Source of the DNA: Lobosporangium transversale
Lineage: Eukaryota; Mortierellomycota; Mortierellomycetes; Mortierellales; Mortierellaceae
DNA: 64,000 nt
NCBI RefSeq assembly: GCF_002105155.1
Contig: NW_019029011.1
Span: forward strand, 423,745-487,744
Direction of reading: 5' to 3'
The notes beneath the pieces are model-generated. The model was not told the DNA's origin. It made no database searches and saw only the letters and a list, made by a program, of their open reading frames with translations. The translations under genes were made by a program, and so were the position numbers. Positions 12,011 to 21,819 of this stretch are shown one piece after another (positions within the stretch are counted from its first letter, which is position 1; every line of letters begins with the position of its first letter).

Positions 12011-13105
12011 TCATTTGCTTTGAAGCAGCTTTTCCTTCAAAGTTGCATTCTCACACATGATTTGCACTCGCGTGCCCTCCCACTGTTCCTTCTTGATTTC
12101 CCATTGAGCCTTTTTGTCTTCCCACTGGGCACATCGATCTTGAAATCGCTTTTCCTCTTCAGTCTTTTTGGCTTCCCATTGGGCACATCGATCTTGAAAT
12201 CGCTTTTCCTCTTCAATCTTCCTGACTTCCCACAAGGCCTTTGCGTTGTCAAATCTAATTTCTTGTCTGGCGAGATTTTCCTCTCTATAAATAAGGGAGG
12301 CTTCCCTGTCTTTTTTCCACAAATCAGAATCATTCAATTCGCGACGAGTTTGGACAATGGCTTCCAATATTCGTTCTCCAATGTCGTCGTTCTTCGGTTT
12401 ACGTTTTTTTGAGGGTCCTCCTTTACTTGATTTTGGACTTTCAGCCTCCATGCCTTGTGCTGTTCTCTTCTGGGTTAATTTGGATGAAGGAACTGCTTTC
12501 AAAAACTGTTAATTATGACCGTCTGACAAAACTTGCATTAGTAGAACGATCAATGATTATTTACCTTCATTAGTTATCTCGACTTCACTATTGCCATTAG
12601 CGACGCTACTCGTGCCAGATGCGTCGTCTGAATCACTGTCAAAAAACGCGGGGTCTGTAAGGTCCTCAACCTCGATTAAAGGGGGAGGGTTTCGTGCCAA
12701 ACTTCCAGCATATACTGCATCGAAGTCATCGAAATACGGACAAATATCCTTCACTTTTTTGAGAGCATATGTATTCTCCGTATTCCCTTCCTCAGTGGAC
12801 ATCATCAATTCCTTAGCTTCCTTAGCTTGGTTGTAACGTTGCTTTGCGTATTGTATTTTTGACTTGATTTGCTCAGAAGTCCAGTCAACGCCAGTTTCCT
12901 TCTTCACATACGCCGCTATCTCTCGGCGGAGGTCATTAGGCTTATTGCCTGAGGTAGGGCGAGCGTTGTTCATTCGTCTATGATTGTCAGGATCAGTAAG
13001 CCATGCAACTAACTGTTGCATTCCTGGCTTTGTCCAAAAAGATGATTTGTCTACCGTTTCGACATCCTCTTTTTTGCCTTTTCCTTTTTCTTTCTTTGTG
13101 GGCAT
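12011..13105 (-). CDS. Transposon accessory protein: Myb/SANT-like domain plus coiled coil
   Basis: Two exons (13105..12565 and 12492..12011) join in phase 1 across a 72-nt intron with a GTAAAT donor and GCAG acceptor. They give 340 residues; an in-frame upstream ATG at 13183 would add 26. The start MPTKKEKGKGKKEDV is basic. A trihelix/Myb-SANT-like domain follows (about 20-95): SSFWTKPGMQQLVAWLTDPD, then REIAAYVKKETGVDWTSEQI and KIQYAKQRYNQA. An acidic linker (DPAFFDSDSDDASG) leads to the second exon, with a basic KKRKPK stretch and a coiled coil built on a repeated RFQDRCAQWE unit. Harbinger-type elements carry such a DNA-binding helper beside the transposase. This gene is intact although the neighbouring transposase is dead, so it may be mobilised in trans, domesticated or simply young. 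Confidence 0.7.
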
Positions 13106-13527
13106 GATGTCAGGATTTACAATGATTGATGGGTGGCTCTGTCTGTTGCCGAGTGGAAGTGATGCGATGCGTGGCGAAGGCAAAGGTGATACAAGTCGAT
13201 GCGTAGGAGTAACATATGATTGATTGTAAACCTTGGTCCCAGGATAAGGTGAGGTCGAGTAAATGTGGCGGCGGTGGTTGTAATAATTTTGACGATAATT
13301 CCGATAATAATACTGGTCTTCAACGTTGTTTGCAGCTCATTGCGGAATGGTAGACAGTGATGGAGAGTTACCACAAGAAATAGAAGAAGGAGCCGTTGAG
13401 GCCCTAATAAAAGGATGCTGAATGGGATTCATTTCAAATTGACGCGTAAAAAAAAACAAAATTAATGTGTCACGCGCCGTCTATTCGAGAATAGAGGTTT
13501 GTGAATAGAGATTGGGTAAATGATGTA

Positions 13528-13652
13528 GACCAGAGGGTCAAGCTTGTCGCTCTTTTTGGCTAGACTCTTTCAAATATAAATGGTTTACTTAACAAAATTC
13601 TTATAATTGAAAAGGACTAACCAAAAAGAGTGACAAGCTTGACCCTCTGGTA
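13528..13652. mobile_element. Small MITE with 33-bp terminal inverted repeats
   Basis: The left end (13529-13561) starts ACCAGAGGGTCAAGCTTGTC. The right end (13619-13651) is its reverse complement with two mismatches over about 33 bp. The interior is only about 57 bp and AT-rich. A TA dinucleotide flanks both sides (13526-13527 and 13653-13654), which fits the TA target duplication of Tc1/mariner-type elements. No coding capacity. Confidence 0.7.
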
Positions 13653-13784
13653 TAGGCATTTTGAGGAAAAACGAGGCTTCGGCGGTGAGCGGATAGACCA
13701 AAAAAAAGTCTTTTCGGGGATAGACACCCTTATTGGCGTATACTCTCTATTCTTATCGATTTTGTGACACTTCTATTCTCCAAT

Positions 13785-13960
13785 AAATTGCATCAATTAC
13801 TCCTTATTCTTTTCTTTCTTTTCTCACTTGTTACGCCAGCAGTCTCTATTATGCCAAGGATACGAGCAACTTACAGAAAGCGCCTTATTAGCACTGGAAT
13901 AGGGGCTAGCGCATCTAGAGAACGTTATTGGCCCTTGATGTGTGGTACAGAACAGACCAA
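13785..13960 (+). pseudogene. Second fragment of the transposase N-terminal region
   Basis: About 110 bp here repeat 10945-11045 in direct orientation: a pyrimidine-rich stretch, then PRIRATYRKRLIS versus PRIRVTHKKRLIS. It then joins, after ATCTAGAGAACG, the GTGATGTG(TG)GTACAGAACAG sequence seen at 7554. It is a rearranged leftover of the same transposon family. Confidence 0.55.
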
Positions 13961-14644
13961 TAATCTGCATAATTTTTTCACTTGATCCTTCACGTCTACA
14001 AAATGTGATATCTAAAAAAGACCGCCGCTCCCTAGAAACCTCAACTTTGTCCCGAAGGCGCATTTCCAAGCCCTTTACCCGAAGGCCGTGTAGCACCAAC
14101 CTCCTTTTTTCGACTAATATCTAATCTATTCCACTCCGAAAAAAGCAGTGGGTATTGTTAAACACGCAGCAAGTCTTCATATTTTTTTTTTTTTTTTTTT
14201 TTTTAGTTTATTTTTAGCATTGATGAAGTATTAAGGCTACGCCGCATTGCTTGTGCAAGTTGATGATCCTATCGAGCCACATGAACAATATAGGTTCTAA
14301 AGGTAGAAATAAGGCGGTAGGCTGACCTTTTATTTTTCCCTTTTTTAGATGCGCGTAATAAAAAGAAAGTGAGCAGGTGGACAGTCGATATGAAATGCTA
14401 ATATTTCTAGAAATGGGCGTAAATACATGACCATGTACATACCACACCAAACGTTACACATCACTCTAGGCGTAACGATTAGAGAAGGGGATGGCGATGA
14501 TGGATAGGATGAGAAAAAAAAAAAAAAAAAAAACGCGTATAAAAAGAGCCATAGAATCTGCCCTTTTTTTTTTCTACTTCATCTTTATCCAACATTCACT
14601 TCTCTTTACTCAACCCGCTTAACAAGAATAAACAATTTTCCATC
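13961..14644. other. Intergenic: upstream region of the first secreted-protein gene
   Basis: A T-run lies at 14181-14204 and an A-run at about 14515-14533. The core promoter of the downstream gene is at its right end. I see no gene. Confidence 0.5.
14538..14545 (+). promoter_or_regulatory. TATA box of the first secreted Cys-rich gene
   Basis: TATAAAAA follows an A-run and an ACGCG and lies 107 bp before the ATG at 14645. The paralogue has the same A-run, TATA, pyrimidine-rich leader layout. The leader between TATA and ATG is pyrimidine-rich and ends CAATTTTCCATC before the ATG. Confidence 0.65.
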
Positions 14645-15274
14645 ATGAAGTTTGCTCTCTCTTTGGCTGCCATTGCCACGGTGCTCTTCTCCGCAAGCGT
14701 GACCTCAGCTGCTCCTGCTGGTGGACCCAATGGTCAAACGGCTGCCTTGATTTCGACCAGTCAATATTGTCTCTTCCTTCCACGTGATTATGGTGGTGAT
14801 ATCGCAGAAAGTGAAGATGATGCAGTCGCTTTCTGCAACACTGCCATCCCGACAGCCCCTAATGCCCGTAAGCTCCCAACTGGGTTCGTCCAGAGCATCC
14901 ATTTCGTCAACAATACATCCAAGAGCTATGTCCAGATCACGGGTCGTATCGACCGCTCCAAGTATGGCCTTTCTGAAAGCGATGGTGGTGGACAGTATGA
15001 TATCAAAGCCCCCGTTGGTTCCAAATGCGCTGGTTATGGATACTATGTGCAATTGCTTGGTATACAAGAGAAAAAGAAGAGTTTACAATAGCTTTCTTTT
15101 TTTATGTTATGATCTAATAGGAAACGAAGCTGACGCGTTTTTGTTTTATATTTTTTACACATAGAACCCGATGAGGAGATTTATTGCCTCCGCTGTTGCA
15201 AGAATAAGTCGGATTGCCCTGTGAACAAGTCCACATATGGATGCAGAGATGTCCTTGGTGGTGACTACTCGTAA
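14645..15274 (+). CDS. Small secreted 8-cysteine protein, intron-containing paralogue
   Basis: Two exons (14645..15059, 15165..15274) give 174 residues. The phase-1 intron of 105 nt has a GTATAC donor and CATAG acceptor. A signal peptide is clear (MKFALSLAAIATVLFSASVT, then SAAPAGG). The mature protein has eight cysteines in single positions plus a C-terminal cluster YCLRCCKNKSDC...GC, and it ends GGDYS. A conserved core reads SYVQITGRIDRSKYGLSESD and GGGQYDIKAPVGSKCAGY. The core recalls the YVQVTG...DGG module of fungal secreted glycoprotein-like families, but I cannot assign a function. The intron falls just before the Cys cluster; the neighbouring paralogue at 17434 lacks it. Extracellular location is strongly supported; the role is unknown. 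Confidence 0.85.
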
Positions 15275-15294
15275 CGAGCTAAATTATAACATTG

Positions 15295-15300
15295 AATAAA
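15295..15300 (+). terminator. Polyadenylation signal of the first secreted gene
   Basis: A canonical AATAAA lies 21 nt downstream of the TAA at 15272-15274. Confidence 0.5.
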
Positions 15301-15508
15301 AGTTCGACTCGTATTTTTTACTATTATTCCTCCTTTCTATAATATCATCTGCTGTAGCAGCGAACAATGACTTGACATGTAATAGACGAGTAGCTATTAA
15401 GGTTCTAGTACCAAAGGAAAATAAAAATAAAAAAGACGGCGGAAGTCTAGGGGATGGAATGGGTTCAGTTTGATAGCATACGCCCAATAGTACAACTATC
15501 AACCAACA

Positions 15509-15541
<33 letters not shown>

Positions 15542-17321
15542 GGCTAAACAAACATAAGAGTTGGTCCAAAAGCGCTGCATACATCCCTCTTCCTTGTTAT
15601 CGCTTTCGCGTCTCTTTTGTTTGTATTCTGACGCTCATTTTAGCTTATTTCGAAAAAGAAAAAAGAAGTGGGTTCATGAACGTATTAAAAGTCGATAAAA
15701 CTTTATCCCATTTTCCTCCACTTATTTGGGCATATGGATATTTCCCCTCGCTTCTTCCATCCTTTTGCTCTCTCTCTCTCTATTTTCTCTCTAGCTCTAT
15801 TCGTCCACCCATCCACTCACGACCCTTATATCGTTATTCTAAATAGATACGCTGCGCCAAGGTTGTACGGTTTCACATTCTTTACACTATCCTGGATCAG
15901 GCACGTTCCTCGGTTTGAGCGCCAATCAAGACTTTTCCTTGCCATTATAAAAATAAACTAGACTGTGCTATTTTTTGATAGCGTTTATTTACGCCCATAT
16001 GCTCGTAAAAATATCTCGTTCACTAACACTATCCACATATTCCTATACTACATGTGTATACGTCTTGCCTGGTTATATGATGCAATCTATGAGGCCAATT
16101 CAACCAGAAAGAGAAGGAAGATTAAAAGAAAAGGCGCAGGCTAAAACCGTTTGTCGACTTTACGCACATCTACCCATTTTTCGAAAGAGGCGCTCAATCT
16201 TCAAGAACGCTAACACAATCAGGCACGCCAAATAATAAATGTGATTTGGGCATCTGTAGTGAAGGCGAAAGCAAACGGTGCAAGATGTCCAAAAAATAAA
16301 AATAAAAAAACGCATGAACAAGGAAATAATAAAGAGAGAGAGGAGATAGAGTTGGTTGGGCATCTTAGCAACACCCCAAAGGTTGAAAAGTTTCCTTGTC
16401 CTCGTGCACATTTCAGGTAGGCATCAACATCTGATGTTCATTTTGCCCAAATACCTTCCGTTCTTTTTTTTTTTTTTTTTTTGTTGTTGTTGTTGTTGTT
16501 GTTGTTGGGAAACAAGGCATCAAGGTAGGAAAGGAAAGAGGGTTGAGTTCAGATGACCATCACTCGACAACCGTTGTCAAAAACAAATGCTTGTTTGATC
16601 CGTTCACTTGCTCTAACCTCTCTCACAACTCCATCTCTTTTTTTTTTTACCATCATGTCATCGCTTCCTCTACTGGGCTTAGCATTGGACAGGACGTTGG
16701 AAAATCAGTAAAGATACGCGTTATGCTGTTTATTTTCTCATCATCTTTTAATTCTTCAGGAATTAGGACAAGACAAAAGGAGGCATTCATGCTTCCTCCG
16801 TCCTTTTCCCTCTCCCCTGTACCTAGACCTCTTTCATCATGTACCACAGCATCCACTAGCACTGATAGGATTGTCAACGGCTACGGCGTCATTCGCAAAG
16901 AATAGACACGAGATACATAGCCTTTATTTTATTTTATTTTATTTTATGTTTTTATTTTATTATTCTTACGCATGTTGTTTTCCTACGCATGGTCCATTTC
17001 CTATTAATAAACTGCGTTCCGAACAATAGTGATTCATGCCAAGTTGCCATCACGTTTTTCTCTCATCGCATGGGATCAACGTGGTATAGTATTCTATTGG
17101 TGAATGTTGATTCAATCACATATACCCACATCCACTCATTCATACGGTTATAGATAAGGCAAAGTAGCTTGTTCAGCATTGAATTTTGGCGTTGAAATGC
17201 ATCATGCATTTCATGCACAAGGAATTGGGTAACAATATTCTGACGACAAATGATACCGATCCTTTCAACCCTCTCTTCAAGTTGTAATAAAGAAAGTGAA
17301 AAAGAAGAAAAAAAAAAACGG

Positions 17322-17328
17322 TATAAAA
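17322..17328 (+). promoter_or_regulatory. TATA box of the second secreted Cys-rich gene
   Basis: TATAAAA follows an A-run and ACGG, 112 bp before the ATG at 17434. A pyrimidine-rich leader with a 23-T run lies between. The arrangement mirrors the first paralogue. Confidence 0.65.
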
Positions 17329-17433
17329 GAGCTGTCCTTTCTTTTTCTTTTTTTTATCACCATCAGCTTCTTCATCTTTTCATCATTAACCTAGTCTTAC
17401 TTTTTTTTTTTTTTTTTTTTTTTCTTGGTCAAC

Positions 17434-17949
17434 ATGTTGTTCAACAAATCCTTTCTTGTCTCTTCTGTCCTTTTGGTAATTCTTTCTGTTGCCTTGGCTG
17501 CACCCAGACCTCCCACGGGCCAGACCGGCGCCATCATCAGCGAGAGCAAATATTGTTTATTCCTCCCTCCTATGTACAGAGGCGGCATCGCCGAGAATGA
17601 GGACAAGGCCGTAGCTTTCTGTAGCAAACCCATGGCCGAGGCCCCTAATGCCGGTATTCTCCCCAAGGGATTCGTCAAGTCACTGCATTTGGTCTGTACC
17701 AGGCGTTATGTCCAGATCACTGGCCGTATTGATCGCTCCAAATATGGTCTGTCCCGTAAGGATGCTGGTGGACAATATGATATCAAGGCCCCCGTTGGCG
17801 CTAAGTGTGCAGGTTACCCTTACTTTGTCGAGCTGGTCGAACCTGATATCCAAATCTACTGCATGCGCTGCTGTCGAAACAAGAGTGATTGCCCCACTCA
17901 CAAATCTACCAAAGGATGCAAGGCTGTCATCTCTGGTGATTATTCTTAA
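17434..17949 (+). CDS. Small secreted 8-cysteine protein, intronless paralogue
   Basis: A single exon encodes 171 residues. The signal peptide is MLFNKSFLVSSVLLVILSVA followed by LAAPRPP. It shares with the 14645 gene the segments QTGAIISESKYCLFLPP, YVQITGRIDRSKYGLSRKD, GGQYDIKAPVGAKCAGY and the C-terminal EPDIQIYCMRCCRNKSDCP...GC...GDYS, with all eight cysteines conserved. The junction where the paralogue has its intron reads straight through (VELVEPD), so one copy lost or gained an intron after duplication. A run of 21 A begins inside the stop codon at 17948. Function unknown; likely extracellular. Confidence 0.85.
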   Translation: MLFNKSFLVSSVLLVILSVALAAPRPPTGQTGAIISESKYCLFLPPMYRGGIAENEDKAVAFCSKPMAEAPNAGILPKGFVKSLHLVCTRRYVQITGRIDRSKYGLSRKDAGGQYDIKAPVGAKCAGYPYFVELVEPDIQIYCMRCCRNKSDCPTHKSTKGCKAVISGDYS

Positions 17950-18338
17950 AAAAAAAAAAAAAAAAAAAAGGCTCAGTGGAGTTTTTCATGTTGTTATCTA
18001 TCCTATTATACCATAGTAATGCATCTTGTTCGTAAAAATTAAAAAATAAAAAGTCCGTGATACCTAAATGTTCTGTTTACTGATTCATATCCAAATTGAA
18101 ATGCAGCCCTAGAAAAAGAAAAAGCGGGTATGGGCTGTAAAATGATCATTTATGACACATACTAGAGTTAGTCCAACACATAGATAGCTATTAAATATTG
18201 GATGTCTCCAAGCAACAAGCCATAATGCATTCAAGGAAATAAAAGTGCTTTCTACATCTTTGATAAGGGTTTGTAGTATATTATATAAATTAACAAACGA
18301 ACACTACTTTAGCGTGAAATGAGGTCGGATCAAAAGAC
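17950..18338. other. Convergent 3' flanks
   Basis: A poly(A) run follows the upstream stop codon directly. AAAATTAAAAAATAAAAAG near 18036-18052 may serve polyadenylation. No gene seen. Confidence 0.4.
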
Positions 18339-21300
18339 TCAAAAATTAACAAGATCATCCAAGTCCGGTTCCTCGTCATCATCACTGAACCTTGATGTGC
18401 TAAGCTTTTGTGAGTAGGTGATCAGAGGCATAGTCCGAAGACTCTTCTCCATCGACTCCAACAGCTCATTAAACTCCTCAAGTGTACCTAGCATTCCTGA
18501 CTGTATACCCTTGTTCTTATCAATAGTGCCACTGTTGCTGCTGTTGCTACTACCGCAACGCCTTCCAACTGTAGCGGCCATACTTTGAAGACCAGTCTGA
18601 AAGCGGTAGATGATTAAAGCAAGTGATGAGTTAGTATACTTCACAGTATACAATAATAAAAAAGCATGAGCCTTTTTCATGGAAACTGTTTTCTATTCAT
18701 TTCGGTGGGAGCTGTTTACCTTCAAAATATCCACGCGATCATCTTCCTTATCCTCTTCATCATCCGAGCCTACCACTTGATCCCGTAATGCCTCCAGGTC
18801 AGCCAAAAAGGTATGGGTGTCCTCTAATCGTCGTCTAACTCTTTCTTCCCTCTCAAATTTGACTCGCACGCGCTTGAGTTCTTCCCTCGTCTTCTGCCGC
18901 CGTCTCTGTGTTTCTAACAGCCGTGTCCGTAGCTCCTTCTTTAGGGCAGCAGCTTTTCGCGCAGAAGCCTTCAGGAGAGTGTAATCATCCAACGTATCAA
19001 CCTATCAGTCCATCACAAGGTTTTCCCCGTTGGTGAATATGCTACTCTAAAGTTGGACTTTATCTTTAACGAAGCGATGGGAACGAGACATGATGCTACT
19101 TACCTGTTCAATCAAAAGTGTTTCCATATTTTCACGGAGTGTCAACAATTCTTGCTTCAAACTGGGTTCGTCAATTGTTTCTCTGAACCAAATATTTGAA
19201 GAATTTTAATAATAAAAGGCGTTAGTAAAAATATTTTGAAGTGACTATTACTCCTTCTGTCATGTCATATCGCATAGGCTTAACTTACATAAACTTATCT
19301 GCAACATCCCTAACAGCTTCTGCGATGACATCCATCTCGCTGAGTGGGGCATTGTCGATTTCCAAGATGCTCTGAATTGCCTCCTGTGCGGATGGCGTCT
19401 CCTTGTCATGATCCATAGGATCCTCTTCCATAGGCGATTCTTTGGTCCTCTCCTTGTTGGCATCAGTGGCAGGGCGACTAGCACGGTTAAAGGAGCCTCC
19501 AAACTTGAGACAGTGGATCTGAAGTTGTTTAAAGTTTTCCACCGTTTGATCAGAGATACCTTTCCTGCTCCCTTTCGCTTTTTTCGTCAATAATAGTGAA
19601 TCATCATTTTTGTGCTCTTCATCCAATTTCATTGCCTTGGTTATGGTCTCCTCAATATCGCTCTCATTGTCATTTGTATCCATTGCTGAAGACTGCTGCT
19701 GTAAAAATACTGAACGGGCTATCGTGGCGCCATGTTCTGGCCCTAATGGCCTAGATGATAGTTGCACCAGGGTTGCTTGCCGAAGAGGCTTTGGATCATT
19801 CAAAGTAGAAGCCCCTTTCCCTGGTGCTGATGTTAGCGCTAATGATGCTGGAGCTATACGATTTACATCCTTGGGTTTTGGCGCTTTAGCTGCGTCTATA
19901 TTAACGAATTTCTCCCTGCGCAACATCTTTTCGGGCAATGCGAATTTTTTCTTTAGGCTGCTAGTTGCCATTGGTTTGACTGACATTTTATTGTGATAGA
20001 TAGGTGATGGGTCTTCATTTTCATCAGGTTCTTCTTCCAGAATGAGACGCCGACGCTTGATCGATCCTACATCATCCCTGCGAGTCGATATATTTGTTTT
20101 GTCTGAGGGTGTGGCCGAAATGGAGGTCCTTTTGAGATCATTGTGGGTCTGTGCTGGTGTTATGTTTTTTTGGATTAGCTCTGGTATAGGATCATGAACA
20201 CCATAATCATCTGTAAACCCTGTATCATCAATAGTATCCTCAATAACAGGTCGCCGATCGAATGTGGTTCCTAATACTCTTCCTGAGGACTCCTCAGAGT
20301 GTTGGGTGCTATCAGATGAAGTAATTGCCTTGTCTCTGCTCGACTCACTTTGAGAGTTAGGTGATATTCCTAGAACAGGAACAAGGATATTAGCTAAATC
20401 AAAGAATGGCTTGTTATTTGAAAAGGGTAATCCAACGAGGCATATAAAAGCCCGCAGATGAATATCCTACCACTCATGCGATTGGTGCTCCAAGCTTGCT
20501 TAATACTAGGGGCTTGTGTGGTGGTAAGCCTTGATGAATCTGCACCAGTTCCTACTGACACTACTCGTTGACTGTCTGTAGATGGGTTTGGAATGGAGGA
20601 GGGTGAGGATATAGGTACCGAGAAGGCAGGTGTACGAGTATCCTTAAGAAGGTTTAGGATTGGTGTAGGACGACGAGATCCATTCGCTAATGATGAAGCT
20701 CTTGAGGCTCTCCTTGCTGCTGAATCTTTGTCAATTGAAAGGCTGTTTAACGCCTGTGAAAGCTCGAGCTGAGCTGAGGTATGGGCATTCCGGATATCCA
20801 ACGAAGGTCGTTGGAAATCAGATTTCCCTATATCTGATTCAGGCCTTCGCAAGTCATGCGCTCTTTCTGATGTCTCCCTTGTTAGCTTTGGTGATAGCAT
20901 AGTCCCTGGTAGTCTTCCAGTTGCTCCGCGATCTGAATCTTTTGTTGGTTTAAGCGTAAAGCCTCTAAAATCCGATTGATGAGCTCTACAAACACATCAA
21001 ACATATATACCATGAAAACAATCAGTATCTGTACTGCAAAATTAATAAATAAATAAAGGCATCGGATTTGAGGGATCATGGCACGTTACCCTGCTCCTCT
21101 AAAGCGCGCTTTGAGTCGTTCCTTATATTTTTCATTCAATCCTTCTATGTTGGTTGACATTCTGGGCCCATTTTTGACATTTTCAAAGTTAGGCAGTGCT
21201 GTTGTTTCGGCTTGCTGGGGAGCCGCAGTTGCTGTGGAAGAGGTTTGTGGGGCAAGGGCATTTCTCCCAATTTCTATTCCTGATATCGTTGTCGCTTGGG

Positions 21301-21365
21301 CTATATCTGTGGCCTTTTCAATGCTGAATCCACGAAACTTGGGCTGACGAGTCCTACAAACGCGG

Positions 21366-21399
<34 letters not shown>

Positions 21400-21662
21400 A
21401 ACATTACTACTAATAGGGAGCTGCAATCTGTTCCAAAGAGAGCGCCATAACGCTATGTATGAGTGTCATTACCCCGCTCCTCGCTTTCTAGCAAGCACCT
21501 TTTCCTTAAACTTTTGTGCAAGTTCTAGTTCTGTAGTTAATGGAGGCAATCTGTAACAGGTTATTCCTAATGTTTAACAGCTTTTTGTTGCGAGATCTTT
21601 TGGACCAACCTGAAGCCCTACTTTTCATCTACATTACCTGCGCCATTGTCAAAATTAGACAT
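18339..21662 (-). CDS. Putative inner-kinetochore protein, CENP-U/Ame1-like
   Basis: Eight exons keep phase (21662..21638, 21566..21473, 21353..21090, 20985..20471, 20369..19289, 19182..19104, 19001..18720, 18596..18339), giving 865 residues. The first coding exon is only 25 nt (MSNFDNGA). Residues 1-650 are largely disordered and Ser/Thr-rich. From about 645 come an AEAVRDVADKF helix and LKQELLTLRENMETLL. A basic coiled coil (about 690-765) follows: LKKELRTRLLETQRRRQKTR, EELKRVRVKFEREERVRR, then THTFLADLEALRD. This short-helix, long-coil, FLxDLEAL pattern resembles the fungal Ame1/CENP-U domain of the COMA complex, but I name it by pattern only. An acidic tail (FSDDDEEPDLDDLVNF) ends it. A repeated RGAG/FRGF unit straddles two exon junctions. 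Another coiled-coil nuclear protein remains possible. Confidence 0.55.
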
Positions 21663-21819
21663 TGCAGCAATTGAAGGTTATAAGGGCTTCGTGTTGGCAA
21701 ATAAACATGTCCATGCAACATTCTATTCCCGGATCCATACTTCCAAAAACAGGTCACGTTTCGTATTTTATTCAATTTTGATGGCAATACGAATAATTAC
21801 TTGTATTGTATTGTTAATG

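Larger units (their letters stand above)
7490..13960. mobile_element. Nested DNA-transposon island (PIF/Harbinger-like remnants)
   Basis: Sequence across this interval is made of mutually repeated, mostly decayed pieces: a large inverted repeat, a broken transposase, an accessory gene, duplicated fragments and a MITE. The island separates the conserved bHLH gene from the secreted-protein pair. One motif, CCGTGATGTGGTACAGAACAG or a close variant, recurs in three diverged copies: + near 7554, - near 10840 and + near 13935. This shows several related insertions. Exact element ends were not resolved because no unambiguous long terminal repeat pair with target duplication frames the whole region. 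Confidence 0.7.
15275..17433. other. Spacer between the tandem secreted-protein paralogues
   Basis: It starts with an AATAAA at 15295-15300 (polyadenylation signal 21 nt after the stop). It contains A/T runs (15509-15535, 16464-16482), a (GTT)8 microsatellite at about 16483-16506 and a TTTTA repeat near 16925-16950. Short open frames look random. The core promoter of the second paralogue lies at 17322. Confidence 0.5.

Noticed and set aside
13117-13374. Upstream extension of the accessory gene as an extra exon
   Set aside because: The frame is Thr/Ile/His-rich without a convincing donor. The ATG at 13105 (or 13183) already gives a complete protein.
14705-15067. 120-codon minus-strand frame opposite the first secreted protein
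   Set aside because: It is the antisense of a conserved exon, and the paralogue shows a corresponding shadow. No family features.
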